Below are positions 8,874-17,013 of a stretch of 64,000 nucleotides of DNA, in pieces. Below the pieces are notes generated by a model. The model was not told where the DNA came from and did not search any database. It saw only the letters and a program-made list of their open reading frames with translations. The first letter of the stretch is position 1; each line of letters begins with the position of its first letter. Both the position numbers and the translations under genes were made by a program. The stretch comes from Streptomyces sp. WM4235 (GTDB lineage: Bacteria; Actinomycetota; Actinomycetes; Streptomycetales; Streptomycetaceae). Location of the stretch: assembly GCF_001279725.1 (NCBI RefSeq), contig NZ_LGDE01000371.1, positions 1 through 64,000 of the forward strand. The letters are read 5' to 3'.

Positions 8874-9308
8874 GTGTCCGACACCACGCCGCCGCAGCCG
8901 CCGTCCGCCTCGTCCGCCTCGTCCGCCTCGTCCCCCTCGGGCTCTCCCGGCTCCGCGAGCCCGGAGACGCACGTCATCGACTACCGGGCCGCCGAGCGAC
9001 TGTTGGCCGCCCGTGACCCGCGCGGAGCCGTCCGACTCCTCGACTCGGTCATAGCCGCCCACCCGGAGAACACGGGCGCCCGGCTGCTGCGGGCGCGGGC
9101 CTTCTTCGCGGCGGCGCAACTGCGTGCGGCCACACTCGAATTCGAACTGGTGCTGGAGCGCGAGCCGGACAACGCGTACGCCCACTTCGCGCTCGCCCGG
9201 ACCCACGAGCGGTCCGGGCGGCGCGAGCAGGCCCGCAAGCACTTCAGGCTGGCCGCGGCCCTCGATCCGCAACCCGAGTACCTGGCCGCGGCCCGCTTCG
9301 AGGAGTGA
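8874..9308 (+). CDS. tetratricopeptide repeat protein
   Basis: GTG 8874 is preferred because AAGGA lies 8-9 nt upstream; a GTG at 8847 is an alternative. The 144-aa protein begins with a low-complexity Ser/Ala/Pro segment coded by 9-bp DNA repeats, then a TPR-like array: RLLAARDPRGAVRLLDSV, NTGARLLRARAFFAAAQL and NAYAHFALARTHERSG are recognisable helix pairs. Such small TPR proteins are protein-interaction scaffolds; the partner is unknown. It follows coaE by about 105 bp. Confidence 0.8.
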   Translation: MSDTTPPQPPSASSASSASSPSGSPGSASPETHVIDYRAAERLLAARDPRGAVRLLDSVIAAHPENTGARLLRARAFFAAAQLRAATLEFELVLEREPDNAYAHFALARTHERSGRREQARKHFRLAAALDPQPEYLAAARFEE

Positions 9309-9358
9309 GCGACCTTCGCAGGCGCCGACCTCCGCCGGGGCCGACCCCGGCCACAGCA

Positions 9359-9616
9359 CTAGGTCCGGGGAGGCTCGTACGGAGGGACACCGGGGCCCGG
9401 CTGGTAGTGCGGGCCCTGGTGGATGTGGTGTACCACCACCGCCAGGTCCACCGCCGCCAGCAGGACGATCACCCCGCAGGCCGCCGCCCACCCGGGACGA
9501 CCGACCAGCGAGAACGCGGCAGTCCCGGCGGCGGCCCAGATCAGCCCCCACAGACTCAACCAGAACCGCAGCCGCAGCGGGCTGCGGGCGGTCACCGGCT
9601 CGTTACCGGAACGCAT
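9359..9616 (-). CDS. DUF6343-like small membrane protein
   Basis: The 85-aa product begins MRSGNEPVTARSPLRLR and has two hydrophobic helices (about residues 17-35 and 42-63), then a His/Pro/Gly-rich tail. ATG 9616 is chosen because GAGG lies 8 nt upstream. The layout and the T-A-R-S-P-L-R-L-R motif recall the DUF6343 family of Streptomyces. Function unknown. The family name is from memory and would need a profile search. Confidence 0.65.
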   Translation of the reverse strand: MRSGNEPVTARSPLRLRFWLSLWGLIWAAAGTAAFSLVGRPGWAAACGVIVLLAAVDLAVVVHHIHQGPHYQPGPGVPPYEPPRT

Positions 9617-9671
9617 GGCCATCGCCTCGAATCGTCGGAGGCCTCGCATCCATGGTCCCACCACCGGCCGG

Positions 9672-10283
9672 TCAGGGGTTGAGCTTGTTCACCGCCGTCG
9701 TGGTCGTCTTCTTGAACGCGGGCACGGGCGCGTCGCCCAGATCGCCCATCTGGCCCCACTTCACGACGGTCACGGTCACGCCGTCACGGCCGATCCCGTA
9801 CAGGTGTACGCCGGGCTCGGAGTCCGGGACGGAGGTGTGCACCCCGTAGACGTGCGCGCCTTCCTCGACGGGCAGCTTCCCGTAGTCCTGCCAGGAGGCC
9901 GTCCCACCCGGAGTCGTCCGCAGCCAGTCGGCGGCGCAGGCCGCGACCTTGAGCTCCAGGGCGGTCGCGAGCTTGGCGGCCGCTGCGTTCGAGGCCGTCC
10001 GCACGGAGATCTGCGTCGCGCCGGTGTCGTAGTCGGTGCCGAAGTCGCGGTGCCAACTGCCGGCCGCGGGCAGAACCCCCTCCAGGCAGAACGGGGCGAA
10101 CTCGGGCAGGCCCTTGGTGACCTTGCCGGCGTACCAGGGGGACGAGGGGTGCGGCGGCAGGTCGGCGCCGCCCAGGAAACCGGGCGCCGCGGATGCCGCG
10201 GTGGCGGTGGCCGAGGTGGCGAGGAGCAGCGCGGCGGCGGCGGTGGCGGTGGTCGCGAAGGCGGTGCTGAAGCGTCGGAGCAT
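9672..10283 (-). CDS. secreted protein of unknown function
   Basis: The 203-aa protein begins with a signal peptide (MLRRFSTAF, an Ala/Thr-rich core, probable cleavage at ASA-AP near residue 33). The mature part has two conserved-looking Cys (FCLEGVLP and VAACAADW) and the segments DTGATQISVRTAS and YGIGRDGVTVTVVKWGQMG. This is reminiscent of small secreted sensor-type domains of actinobacteria, but I do not recognise a family with confidence. It is divergent from the membrane HTH gene at 10454. Confidence 0.75.
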   Translation of the reverse strand: MLRRFSTAFATTATAAAALLLATSATATAASAAPGFLGGADLPPHPSSPWYAGKVTKGLPEFAPFCLEGVLPAAGSWHRDFGTDYDTGATQISVRTASNAAAAKLATALELKVAACAADWLRTTPGGTASWQDYGKLPVEEGAHVYGVHTSVPDSEPGVHLYGIGRDGVTVTVVKWGQMGDLGDAPVPAFKKTTTTAVNKLNP

Positions 10284-10453
10284 GGTGGTCGGGTCCCCGT
10301 TTCCGGTCGGTGTGGCTGTCGGTGAAGAGCCTCTACCCGGGGCGGGACGGCACGCGACGGATTGGGGCGGTTTCGGGACGCTGGAACGCCCTTATGGCCT
10401 TCCACCTGGGGGAACATGCCAGGGTGGAACGGATTCACGGGACGGGGGGCGTC

Positions 10454-11818
10454 GTGGGCGAGGCGGAACGGTCGGCGGAGGCGGAGAACTTCGCACGGCT
10501 CATGCGGGAACTGAAGGAGCGTGGGGGGCTCAGTTACGGCGTCCTGGCACGCCGGCTGCACACCAGTACCTCGACCCTGCACCGGTACTGCAGGGGGGAG
10601 GCGCTCCCCGCCGAGTTCGCGGTGGTGGACCGGTTCGCCCGCGCCTGCCGGGCCGGGCAGGAGGAGGCGCTTGAACTGCACCGGGCGTGGCTGCTGGCCG
10701 ACGCGCGTCGCCGGGCACCGGCGCAGGCGGTCGCGGTGGCCTCGACGCCGCCGTTGCCCGTGACCGTCCCCGTGCCGGTGCCTCCGGCGGCCGTCGAACG
10801 GAAGGCGTCGCCCGAGCCGGACCCGGTGGGCGCGAGGGCTCCGGGGGTGGGGTCGCCCTGGTACCGCAGGCGCGCGGTGGCGGTCGCCGGCGCCGGACTC
10901 GCGGTGGGGGCGGTGGCGGTGGCGGTCCTCGCGGCGGCCGGGCCCGAACGGGGCAGGGGCACGGCCGGGGCGACGGGGGCGGCCACCGCGGCGGGGACGG
11001 GCGCACCGGCCGCGGCCCTGCCGTCGACCCGGCCCTCGTCGTCCTCTTCCTCGAACGCCTCGGGCGGGCCGGCCCCGTCGGCGTCCCCCTCCGCCCCGGC
11101 CTCGCCCTCGGACCCGGCCGCGGGGTCGGACCCGACCGGCGACCCGGTCCCGCGGACCCCCACCGCACAGGCACCCCCGGCGGGCGGCGGGGCTCCGGCC
11201 GCTCCGGCCGCGCCGCTGCGGGCGGCGGTACGGTCCCACGTGTGGGCCGCCGGCTGCGATCACGCCTACCTCTCCCCCCGGGAACCGGCGGCCGTCCCCC
11301 CGCCCCCGGTGGAGGCGGACGCCGCCGCCTGGGCGCGGTCCCAGGGGGCCGTGCACGCGGGGAGCCAGATCGTCGAGATCACCGTGCACGGCACGGGGGA
11401 GGGGGCCGTGGTCCTCCAGGGCACGGACGTCCGGGTGGCCGCCCGCCGCACCCCGCCCGCCTGGAACGTCTACCAGATGTCCCAGGGCTGCGGCGGGGGA
11501 CTGACGCCGGCCACGTTCGCGGTCAACCTGGACGCCCCGAGGCCGCTGGCCCGGCCCGTCGCGGGCAACGACGCCGGGGAGGCGATCCCCGCGCCCACGT
11601 TCCCCATGCGGGTCTCGGCCGCGGAACCGGTCGTCCTGCGCGTGGAGACGGCCACCACCGGCTGCGACTGCGACTGGTACCTCGACCTGCGCTGGACCGG
11701 TCCCGCGGGCTCGGGCACCCTGCGCCTGGACGACGCCGGAAGTCCCTGGCGCACGAGCGCCCACCCGAACCGCCCGGTGTACGGATTCGCCACGGAGCGG
11801 TCCCGCTGGTCCCGCTGA
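10454..11818 (+). CDS. membrane-anchored helix-turn-helix protein with extracytoplasmic domain
   Basis: The frame opens at 10310; GTG 10454 is preferred because the codons before it are not conserved-looking and the HTH region follows directly. The 454-aa product has an N-terminal XRE-like HTH (about 12-75: LSYGVLARRLHTSTSTLHRY), a Pro-rich linker, one membrane helix (about 141-162), a Ser/Pro/Ala-rich spacer and a C-terminal domain (about 260-454) with several Cys, including GCDCDWYLDLRW. This is a one-component transmembrane sensor or regulator layout common in Streptomyces. The signal and target genes are unknown. Confidence 0.75.
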   Translation: MGEAERSAEAENFARLMRELKERGGLSYGVLARRLHTSTSTLHRYCRGEALPAEFAVVDRFARACRAGQEEALELHRAWLLADARRRAPAQAVAVASTPPLPVTVPVPVPPAAVERKASPEPDPVGARAPGVGSPWYRRRAVAVAGAGLAVGAVAVAVLAAAGPERGRGTAGATGAATAAGTGAPAAALPSTRPSSSSSSNASGGPAPSASPSAPASPSDPAAGSDPTGDPVPRTPTAQAPPAGGGAPAAPAAPLRAAVRSHVWAAGCDHAYLSPREPAAVPPPPVEADAAAWARSQGAVHAGSQIVEITVHGTGEGAVVLQGTDVRVAARRTPPAWNVYQMSQGCGGGLTPATFAVNLDAPRPLARPVAGNDAGEAIPAPTFPMRVSAAEPVVLRVETATTGCDCDWYLDLRWTGPAGSGTLRLDDAGSPWRTSAHPNRPVYGFATERSRWSR

Positions 11819-11905
11819 GACGGGCACCCGTGCCGGGCCCGCCCCGGACCGGCCGCCGGCGCCCCGCGCGGGCCGCCGGCCACCGCCCGGCCGGGGCACC
11901 GGCGC

Positions 11906-11927
11906 TGTCAGTGGCCCCACCTAGACT
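11906..11927 (+). promoter_or_regulatory. PafBC-type DNA-damage promoter before the SNF2 helicase gene
   Basis: TGTCAGTG (11906-11913), 8 nt, then TAGACT (11922-11927) fits the mycobacterial consensus TTGTCRGTG-N8-TANNNT except for the first T (here C). The start is predicted near 11934, 38 nt before the GTG of the helicase gene. The match to a published consensus is seen; activity is inferred. Confidence 0.65.
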
Positions 11928-11971
11928 CGACGGCAGACGCGACCGCCGACACCGGGAAGGGAGGATCCACC

Positions 11972-14818
11972 GTGACGCCGCCACCGCCGCCACCGGCGGA
12001 TCCCCTCGTCCCGCTGTTGCGGCACGCCTGCGTGTTCCTCCCCGACGCCGTCCCCCGCCGGGGCCGGCTCGTCTTCTGGGCACCCGACGGCGTGCTCCTT
12101 CCCGAGGTCGGGACCCCGCATCAGCTGAGCGTCGTCCGCCCGCACGGCAGCGGGGTGCGCGCCCGGACCGTCCCGGCCGTGGCCCTGCCCGTCGTCGACG
12201 CGCTGCCCCTGCTGGTCCGGGCGTCCCGCGACCCCGCCGCGGTCTGCGCCCCCGCCACGCGGGCCTGGGCCACCGCCGCCACCCAGGCACTCAGCCTGGT
12301 CGCCCGCGGCCGACTGCTCCCCGGGGTGACCGCCGAGGGCGTCGACGCCTGGCGGGTCGGCCCGCTCGACGCCGAGGACATCGCGTACGTGCGCGCCGTC
12401 GCGGCCGCCCTGCCCCACGAGTCGTACGCCGCCCCGCTCGCCGGCCGCCGCCCGGTGACGCTCCCCGAACCGGAGGCCCTGGTCCGGGCGTTCCTGGACG
12501 CCGTGGCCGACGGCCTGCCCCGTACCCCGGCCGCCCCGGTGGCCGCCGGGCGGCCGTTCGCCGCGTCGGAGCCCCAGCGGGTCCCCGGGATACGGGAGTG
12601 GGCCACCCAGGTCGCGGCCGGCGCCGACACCGGGGTGGGGATCTCGCTGCGGCTCGACCTGTCCTCCTTCCGCCTGTTCGACGAGGCCGAGCCCGAGGAC
12701 GTGCGGCGCGCCGGGGCCGCCGTGGTCCAGGTCCACAGCCTCGCGGACCCGACGCTCGTCGCCGACGCGGACGCGCTCTGGGCCGGCACGGCCGCCGCCG
12801 GGTTCGGTCCGCGGGCGCGGATCGACGCCGTGCTCGCCCTGCGCCGGGCCGCCCGGGTGTGGCCGCCGCTGCTGCGCCTGCTGGACCAGCCGGTGCCCGA
12901 CGCCCTGGCCCTGTCGGATCCGGATCTGGAGGACCTGCTGGGCGCCGCCGCGACCCGGTTGGCGAGCGCCGGGGTCCTGGTCCACTGGCCGCGCGAGTTG
13001 GCCCGTACGTTGTCCGCCTCCGCCGTGGTGCGGTCCACCGCGCCCGGCTCCGCCACCGACGGCACGGCCTTCTTCGACGCGGGGCAGCTCTTCGCCTTCT
13101 CGTGGGAACTCGCCCTCGGCGGTGACCGGCTCACCCCGGGGGAGATGGACGCGCTCGCTCAGGCGCACCGGCCCGTGGTGCGGCTGCGCGACCAGTGGGT
13201 GCGGGTGGATCCCGAGCTGGTGCGCAAGGCCCGCAAGCGGGAGCTGGGCCTGTTGGACCCGGTGGACGCGTTGGCCGCCGTGCTGACGGGGACGACCGAG
13301 GTCGAGGGCGAGCCGGTGGAGGCGATCCCGGTGGGGGCGCTCGCAGCACTGCGGGAGCGACTCACGGGCGAGCTCGCTCCGTTGCCGCAGCCCGCCGCGT
13401 TGAAGGCGACCCTGCGCGACTACCAGGCACGCGGTCTGGCCTGGTTGGACCTGATGACCTCGCTCGGTCTCGGCGGTTGCCTGGCCGACGACATGGGCCT
13501 CGGCAAGACGGTGACGCTGATCGCGCTGCACCTGCACCGGGACCGGGCCGAGCCGACCCTCGTCGTCTGCCCGGCCTCGCTGCTGGGCAACTGGCAGCGG
13601 GAGATCGAGCGGTTCGCGCCCGGCACCCCGGTCCGCCGGTTCCACGGCGCCGGCCGCAGCCTCGAAGGGCTGGACCGGGCGGGCGGGTTCGTGCTCACCA
13701 CGTACGGGACGATGCGCGCCGGCGCCGCCCGCCTGGCCGAGCAGCGCTGGGGCATGGTCGTCGCGGACGAGGCCCAGCACGTGAAGAACCCGCATTCGGC
13801 GACGGCGAAGGCCCTGCGCACCATCCCCGCGCCCGCCCGGGTGGCGTTGACGGGCACCCCCGTGGAGAACAACCTCTCCGAGCTGTGGGCTCTCCTCGAC
13901 TGGACCACGCCCGGGCTGCTGGGCCCACTCACCACCTTCCGGGCGCGCCACGCCCGACCGGTGGAGCACCAGCAGGAGGAGGACGGCGGCAACGACGAGG
14001 CGGTCGCCCGACTCGCCGCGCTGGTACGGCCCTTCCTGCTCCGGCGCAAGAAGTCCGACCCCGGCATCGCCCCCGAACTCCCGCCGAAGACCGAGACCGA
14101 CCACCCGGTGTCGCTCACCCGGGAACAGGCCTCCCTGTACCAGGCGGCGGTGGACGAGGCGATGGCCGTGATCGAGACGAGCGAGGGCATCGAGCGACGC
14201 GGGATGATCATGAAGTTGCTGGCCTCGCTCAAGCAGATCTGCAACCACCCCGCGCAGTACCTCAAGGAGGAGCGGCCCCGGATCCCGCACCGCTCGGGCA
14301 AGCTCGCGCTGCTGGACGAGTTGCTGGACACGATCCTGGCCGAGGGCGGCTCGGTGCTGATCTTCACGCAGTACGTGACGATGGCCCGCATCATCGAGCG
14401 GCACCTGGCGAACCGCGGCATCGCGCACCAACTGCTCCACGGCGGCACGCCGGTGGCGCGCCGCGAGGAACTCGTGGACCGGTTCCAGGCGGGCGAGGTG
14501 CCGGTGTTCCTGCTGTCGCTGAAGGCGGCGGGCACCGGCCTGAACCTCACGCGCGCCGGACACGTCATCCACTTCGACCGCTGGTGGAACCCCGCCGTGG
14601 AGGAGCAGGCCACCGACCGCGCGTACCGCATCGGCCAGACCCAGCCCGTGCAGGTGCACCGGATCATCGCGGAAGGCACCGTCGAGGACCGGATCGCCGA
14701 GATGCTGGAGGCGAAGCGGGCCCTGGCCGATGCCGTGCTGGGCTCCGGCGAGTCGGCGCTGACCGAGCTCTCCGACCGTGAACTGGCCGACCTGGTGTCC
14801 CTGCGGAGGCCCGAATGA
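11972..14818 (+). CDS. SNF2-family helicase
   Basis: This 948-aa protein has a long N-terminal SNF2-associated region and a C-terminal SF2 ATPase. Motifs seen are DDMGLGKT (about 505-512), VVCPASLLGNWQREIERFAP, VADEAQHVKN (DEAQ, about 595), ALTGTPVENNLSELWALLD, LLHGGTPVARREELVDRFQ, LLSLKAAGTGLNLT and FDRWWNPAVEEQATDRAYRIGQ. Such bacterial SWI2/SNF2 proteins remodel protein-DNA or protein-polymerase complexes. GTG 11972 follows a GGGAGGA site. Its end overlaps the SWIM gene by 4 bp (ATGA), so the two products probably act together. A damage-type promoter precedes it. Confidence 0.92.
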   Translation: MTPPPPPPADPLVPLLRHACVFLPDAVPRRGRLVFWAPDGVLLPEVGTPHQLSVVRPHGSGVRARTVPAVALPVVDALPLLVRASRDPAAVCAPATRAWATAATQALSLVARGRLLPGVTAEGVDAWRVGPLDAEDIAYVRAVAAALPHESYAAPLAGRRPVTLPEPEALVRAFLDAVADGLPRTPAAPVAAGRPFAASEPQRVPGIREWATQVAAGADTGVGISLRLDLSSFRLFDEAEPEDVRRAGAAVVQVHSLADPTLVADADALWAGTAAAGFGPRARIDAVLALRRAARVWPPLLRLLDQPVPDALALSDPDLEDLLGAAATRLASAGVLVHWPRELARTLSASAVVRSTAPGSATDGTAFFDAGQLFAFSWELALGGDRLTPGEMDALAQAHRPVVRLRDQWVRVDPELVRKARKRELGLLDPVDALAAVLTGTTEVEGEPVEAIPVGALAALRERLTGELAPLPQPAALKATLRDYQARGLAWLDLMTSLGLGGCLADDMGLGKTVTLIALHLHRDRAEPTLVVCPASLLGNWQREIERFAPGTPVRRFHGAGRSLEGLDRAGGFVLTTYGTMRAGAARLAEQRWGMVVADEAQHVKNPHSATAKALRTIPAPARVALTGTPVENNLSELWALLDWTTPGLLGPLTTFRARHARPVEHQQEEDGGNDEAVARLAALVRPFLLRRKKSDPGIAPELPPKTETDHPVSLTREQASLYQAAVDEAMAVIETSEGIERRGMIMKLLASLKQICNHPAQYLKEERPRIPHRSGKLALLDELLDTILAEGGSVLIFTQYVTMARIIERHLANRGIAHQLLHGGTPVARREELVDRFQAGEVPVFLLSLKAAGTGLNLTRAGHVIHFDRWWNPAVEEQATDRAYRIGQTQPVQVHRIIAEGTVEDRIAEMLEAKRALADAVLGSGESALTELSDRELADLVSLRRPE

Positions 14819-16020
14819 TCACCGCGCGGGACGATCGCCGGCGCACCTTCGAGACCGTGCCCGCCGGGCTGGAGGCGACGACCTGGTGGGGTCGGGCCTG
14901 GGTGGTCGCGCTGGAGGAGCGCGCCCCCGACGCGGCCCGCCTCGTACGGGGGCGCGCCTACGCCGCCGAGGGCCACGTCGACGCGGTGACGATCACCCCG
15001 GGTCGGATCGTGGCGTACGTCCGGGGGAGCAGGCCCCGCCCGTACCGCACCGAACTGGCACTGCCGGCCTTCGCGGACGCCGAGTGGGGCGAGGTCCTGG
15101 AGACGGTGGCCGCCGACCCCGCGGCTCTCGCGGCCCTGCTGGAACGAGAGGTCCCGGAATCCCTCGCGGAGACGATCCTGCCGGGACCGGGCGAACTGCT
15201 CGCGCGGTGCTCCTGCCCCGACGTGGGGCGTCCGCCGTGCAAGCACGCGGCGGCCCTCTGCTACCGGGCGGCCCGACTGCTCGACGAGGACCCGTTCGTG
15301 CTGCTGCTCCTGCGCGGACGCGGGGAGCGGGAACTACTGGAGGAGCTGACCCGGCGCAACGCCGCCCACGCCGCCCGCGAACAGCCCGACACCACCCCCG
15401 ACTTCCCCGGGATCCCCGCCCGCGCGGCGGTGGCCCGCACCGTACTGCCCCCGCTGCCGGCGCCGATGCGCGCCCCGGCCGCCCCCGGGCTGCCGCCCGC
15501 CTACCCGGCCGACCCCGCCGCGCCCGACCCGCTCGCCCTGGACCAGCTCGCGACGGACGCGGGCGCCCGCGCCCTCGCGCTGCTGGCGACCGGCGAGGAC
15601 CCGATCGCCGGCCTCACCCTGTGGCAGGACGCCGTCCGACTGGCCTCCGCGCACCCGACGGCCGGCCTGACCGGCGTCGCCCGCACGCTCTACCGGGACC
15701 TGGCCCGCGCCACCGGCCGGACCACCACCGACCTCACCCGGGGCGCGGCCGCCTGGCGGCAGGGGGGCCTGCCGGGCCTGTCCGTGCTCGACGAGCCCTG
15801 GGACCCGCCGGCCGGCCCCTTCGACCGGGCGCGCCCGGCCCTGCTCGCCGCGGGCCGGGGCCTGTACCGCCCCGACCGCAACCGCCTCACCGCCGGGACC
15901 CGTCAGCTCCGGCTCGGCCGCGAGGGACTCTGGTACCCCTACGAGTCCCGCCTCGACGACGCCGACTGGTGGCCCTCCGGCCGGCCGTCCACGGACCCGG
16001 TGGCGGCCCTGCAACGCTGA
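14815..16020 (+). CDS. SWIM zinc-finger protein
   Basis: The 401-aa protein carries a SWIM motif, C-S-C-P-D-V-G-R-P-P-C-K-H (about residues 131-143), which binds zinc and contacts DNA or protein partners. The region before it (TWWGRAWVVALE, GHVDAVTITPGRIVAYVRG) is typical of SWIM proteins encoded next to SNF2 helicases. The C-terminal half is helical and ends VAALQR. Translation is coupled to the helicase through an ATGA overlap, so a helicase-SWIM complex is likely but inferred. Confidence 0.9.
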   Translation: MITARDDRRRTFETVPAGLEATTWWGRAWVVALEERAPDAARLVRGRAYAAEGHVDAVTITPGRIVAYVRGSRPRPYRTELALPAFADAEWGEVLETVAADPAALAALLEREVPESLAETILPGPGELLARCSCPDVGRPPCKHAAALCYRAARLLDEDPFVLLLLRGRGERELLEELTRRNAAHAAREQPDTTPDFPGIPARAAVARTVLPPLPAPMRAPAAPGLPPAYPADPAAPDPLALDQLATDAGARALALLATGEDPIAGLTLWQDAVRLASAHPTAGLTGVARTLYRDLARATGRTTTDLTRGAAAWRQGGLPGLSVLDEPWDPPAGPFDRARPALLAAGRGLYRPDRNRLTAGTRQLRLGREGLWYPYESRLDDADWWPSGRPSTDPVAALQR

Positions 16021-16207
16021 GGGCCCTGACGGAACCGATGCCTCCGGGCAGATCAGACGCCCGCGGACGCCGTCCGGCGGTATCCGGCCGAAACGGTCCG
16101 GCGTCGGGGTCCGGCCGACGTCGTCCCGAGCACGGTGGTGCGGCTCGACGAGGTCCGGCCGCCGCGTCGGGGCCTCGGTCCGTGGCGTCCGGGCGCGGTG
16201 TCGGGTC

Positions 16208-16350
16208 GTCAGGCCGGGGCGTCGGGTCCTGGCGTCGCATCGTGGCGTGGCGCGGTCAGGCCCGGGCGTCGGTCCGTGCGGGCGGGTCAGGCCGGGGCGT
16301 CGGTCCGTGGCCTCCGGTCGCGGCGCGGCTCGTCAGGCCGGGGCGTCGGG
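16208..16350. repeat. dispersed repeats of the HAD gene 3' end
   Basis: The segment GTCAGGCCGGGGCGTCGG occurs at about 16208, 16255 (one change), 16286 and 16332. The last copy is the stop codon plus final codons (RPDAPA) of the minus-strand HAD gene. Spacing is 47, 31 and 46 bp. The 312-bp gap 16021-16332 otherwise holds only GC-rich low-complexity DNA. Confidence 0.7.
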
Positions 16351-16887
16351 CCGTTCGAGGTGCGTCGCCCAGCGGGTGAGCGCGGCGAAGTCGCGGTCGC
16401 GGAGCCCGTGGCGCGGATGGACGCGCAACAACAGGGCCGGGGCGGGGTGATGGGCGGCGACCCAGGCCCGGTCCCGCGGGTTGATCATGTCGTCGACCCA
16501 GGCGAACGGACGGCCCGCGGCCCAGGCGAGGAGCGGTCGGGTCTTCCAGGAAAGGCCGTCGGGATCGTGGGCGAAAAGCTCCGGCCACTCGATCACGGGG
16601 AGATCACCGGGCAGCCCGATGCGCGGGGCGATCATGGTGTTGGCCTGGTGCATCCAGGTGGTCGCCCAGGCGAGTTCGTAGGGCAGGGCCAGCAACCGGG
16701 CGCCGTGGGCGGGGTGCAGGCGGACCCGGAGCCCGCGCCGTGCGCTGCGCGAATCGGGGGCGCGGCGGGACATCCAGATCTCGGGACGCATCCGGTGGCT
16801 GTCGTACCCGCGCAGCCCGGCGAGCCGTGACCGGAAGGGGTTGAGAGGGCCGTCCACATCGAGGAGAAGCAGCGGGCTGTTCATCAT
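16333..16887 (-). CDS. HAD-fold protein
   Basis: The frame runs on far upstream, but coding character begins at ATG 16887 (or 16884), giving about 184 aa. LLLLDVDGPLNPF near the N terminus is HAD motif I, with D10 and D12 as nucleophile and acid/base. ALPYELAWATTWMHQAN, WPELFAHDPDGLSWKTRPL and FAWVDDMINPRDRAW are the later family segments (the VDD pair is the motif IV acidic site). This resembles the HAD proteins linked to nucleic-acid repair systems in actinobacteria. Its substrate is unknown. It is divergent from the chaplin gene. Confidence 0.8.
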   Translation of the reverse strand: MMNSPLLLLDVDGPLNPFRSRLAGLRGYDSHRMRPEIWMSRRAPDSRSARRGLRVRLHPAHGARLLALPYELAWATTWMHQANTMIAPRIGLPGDLPVIEWPELFAHDPDGLSWKTRPLLAWAAGRPFAWVDDMINPRDRAWVAAHHPAPALLLRVHPRHGLRDRDFAALTRWATHLERPDAPA

Positions 16888-16937
16888 GAGATAGGCATTA
16901 CCCCGTACACGATGGGGTGAAATGCCCATCAGCGCTA

Positions 16938-16954
16938 TAACCCGAATGGGGTTA
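16938..16954 (+). promoter_or_regulatory. inverted repeat in the chaplin upstream region
   Basis: TAACCC (16938-16943) and GGGTTA (16949-16954) form a palindrome with a 5-bp centre, about 60 bp before the chaplin start, in an unusually AT-rich stretch. The ATAACC half could also be the -35 of an ECF-type promoter. No factor can be assigned from sequence alone. Confidence 0.4.
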
Positions 16955-17013
16955 CGGCGTTGTTTCCGGTGCGGGTGAGTCGCCCGCGGACTTCTCCGGA
17001 AGGCGGGAAACTG

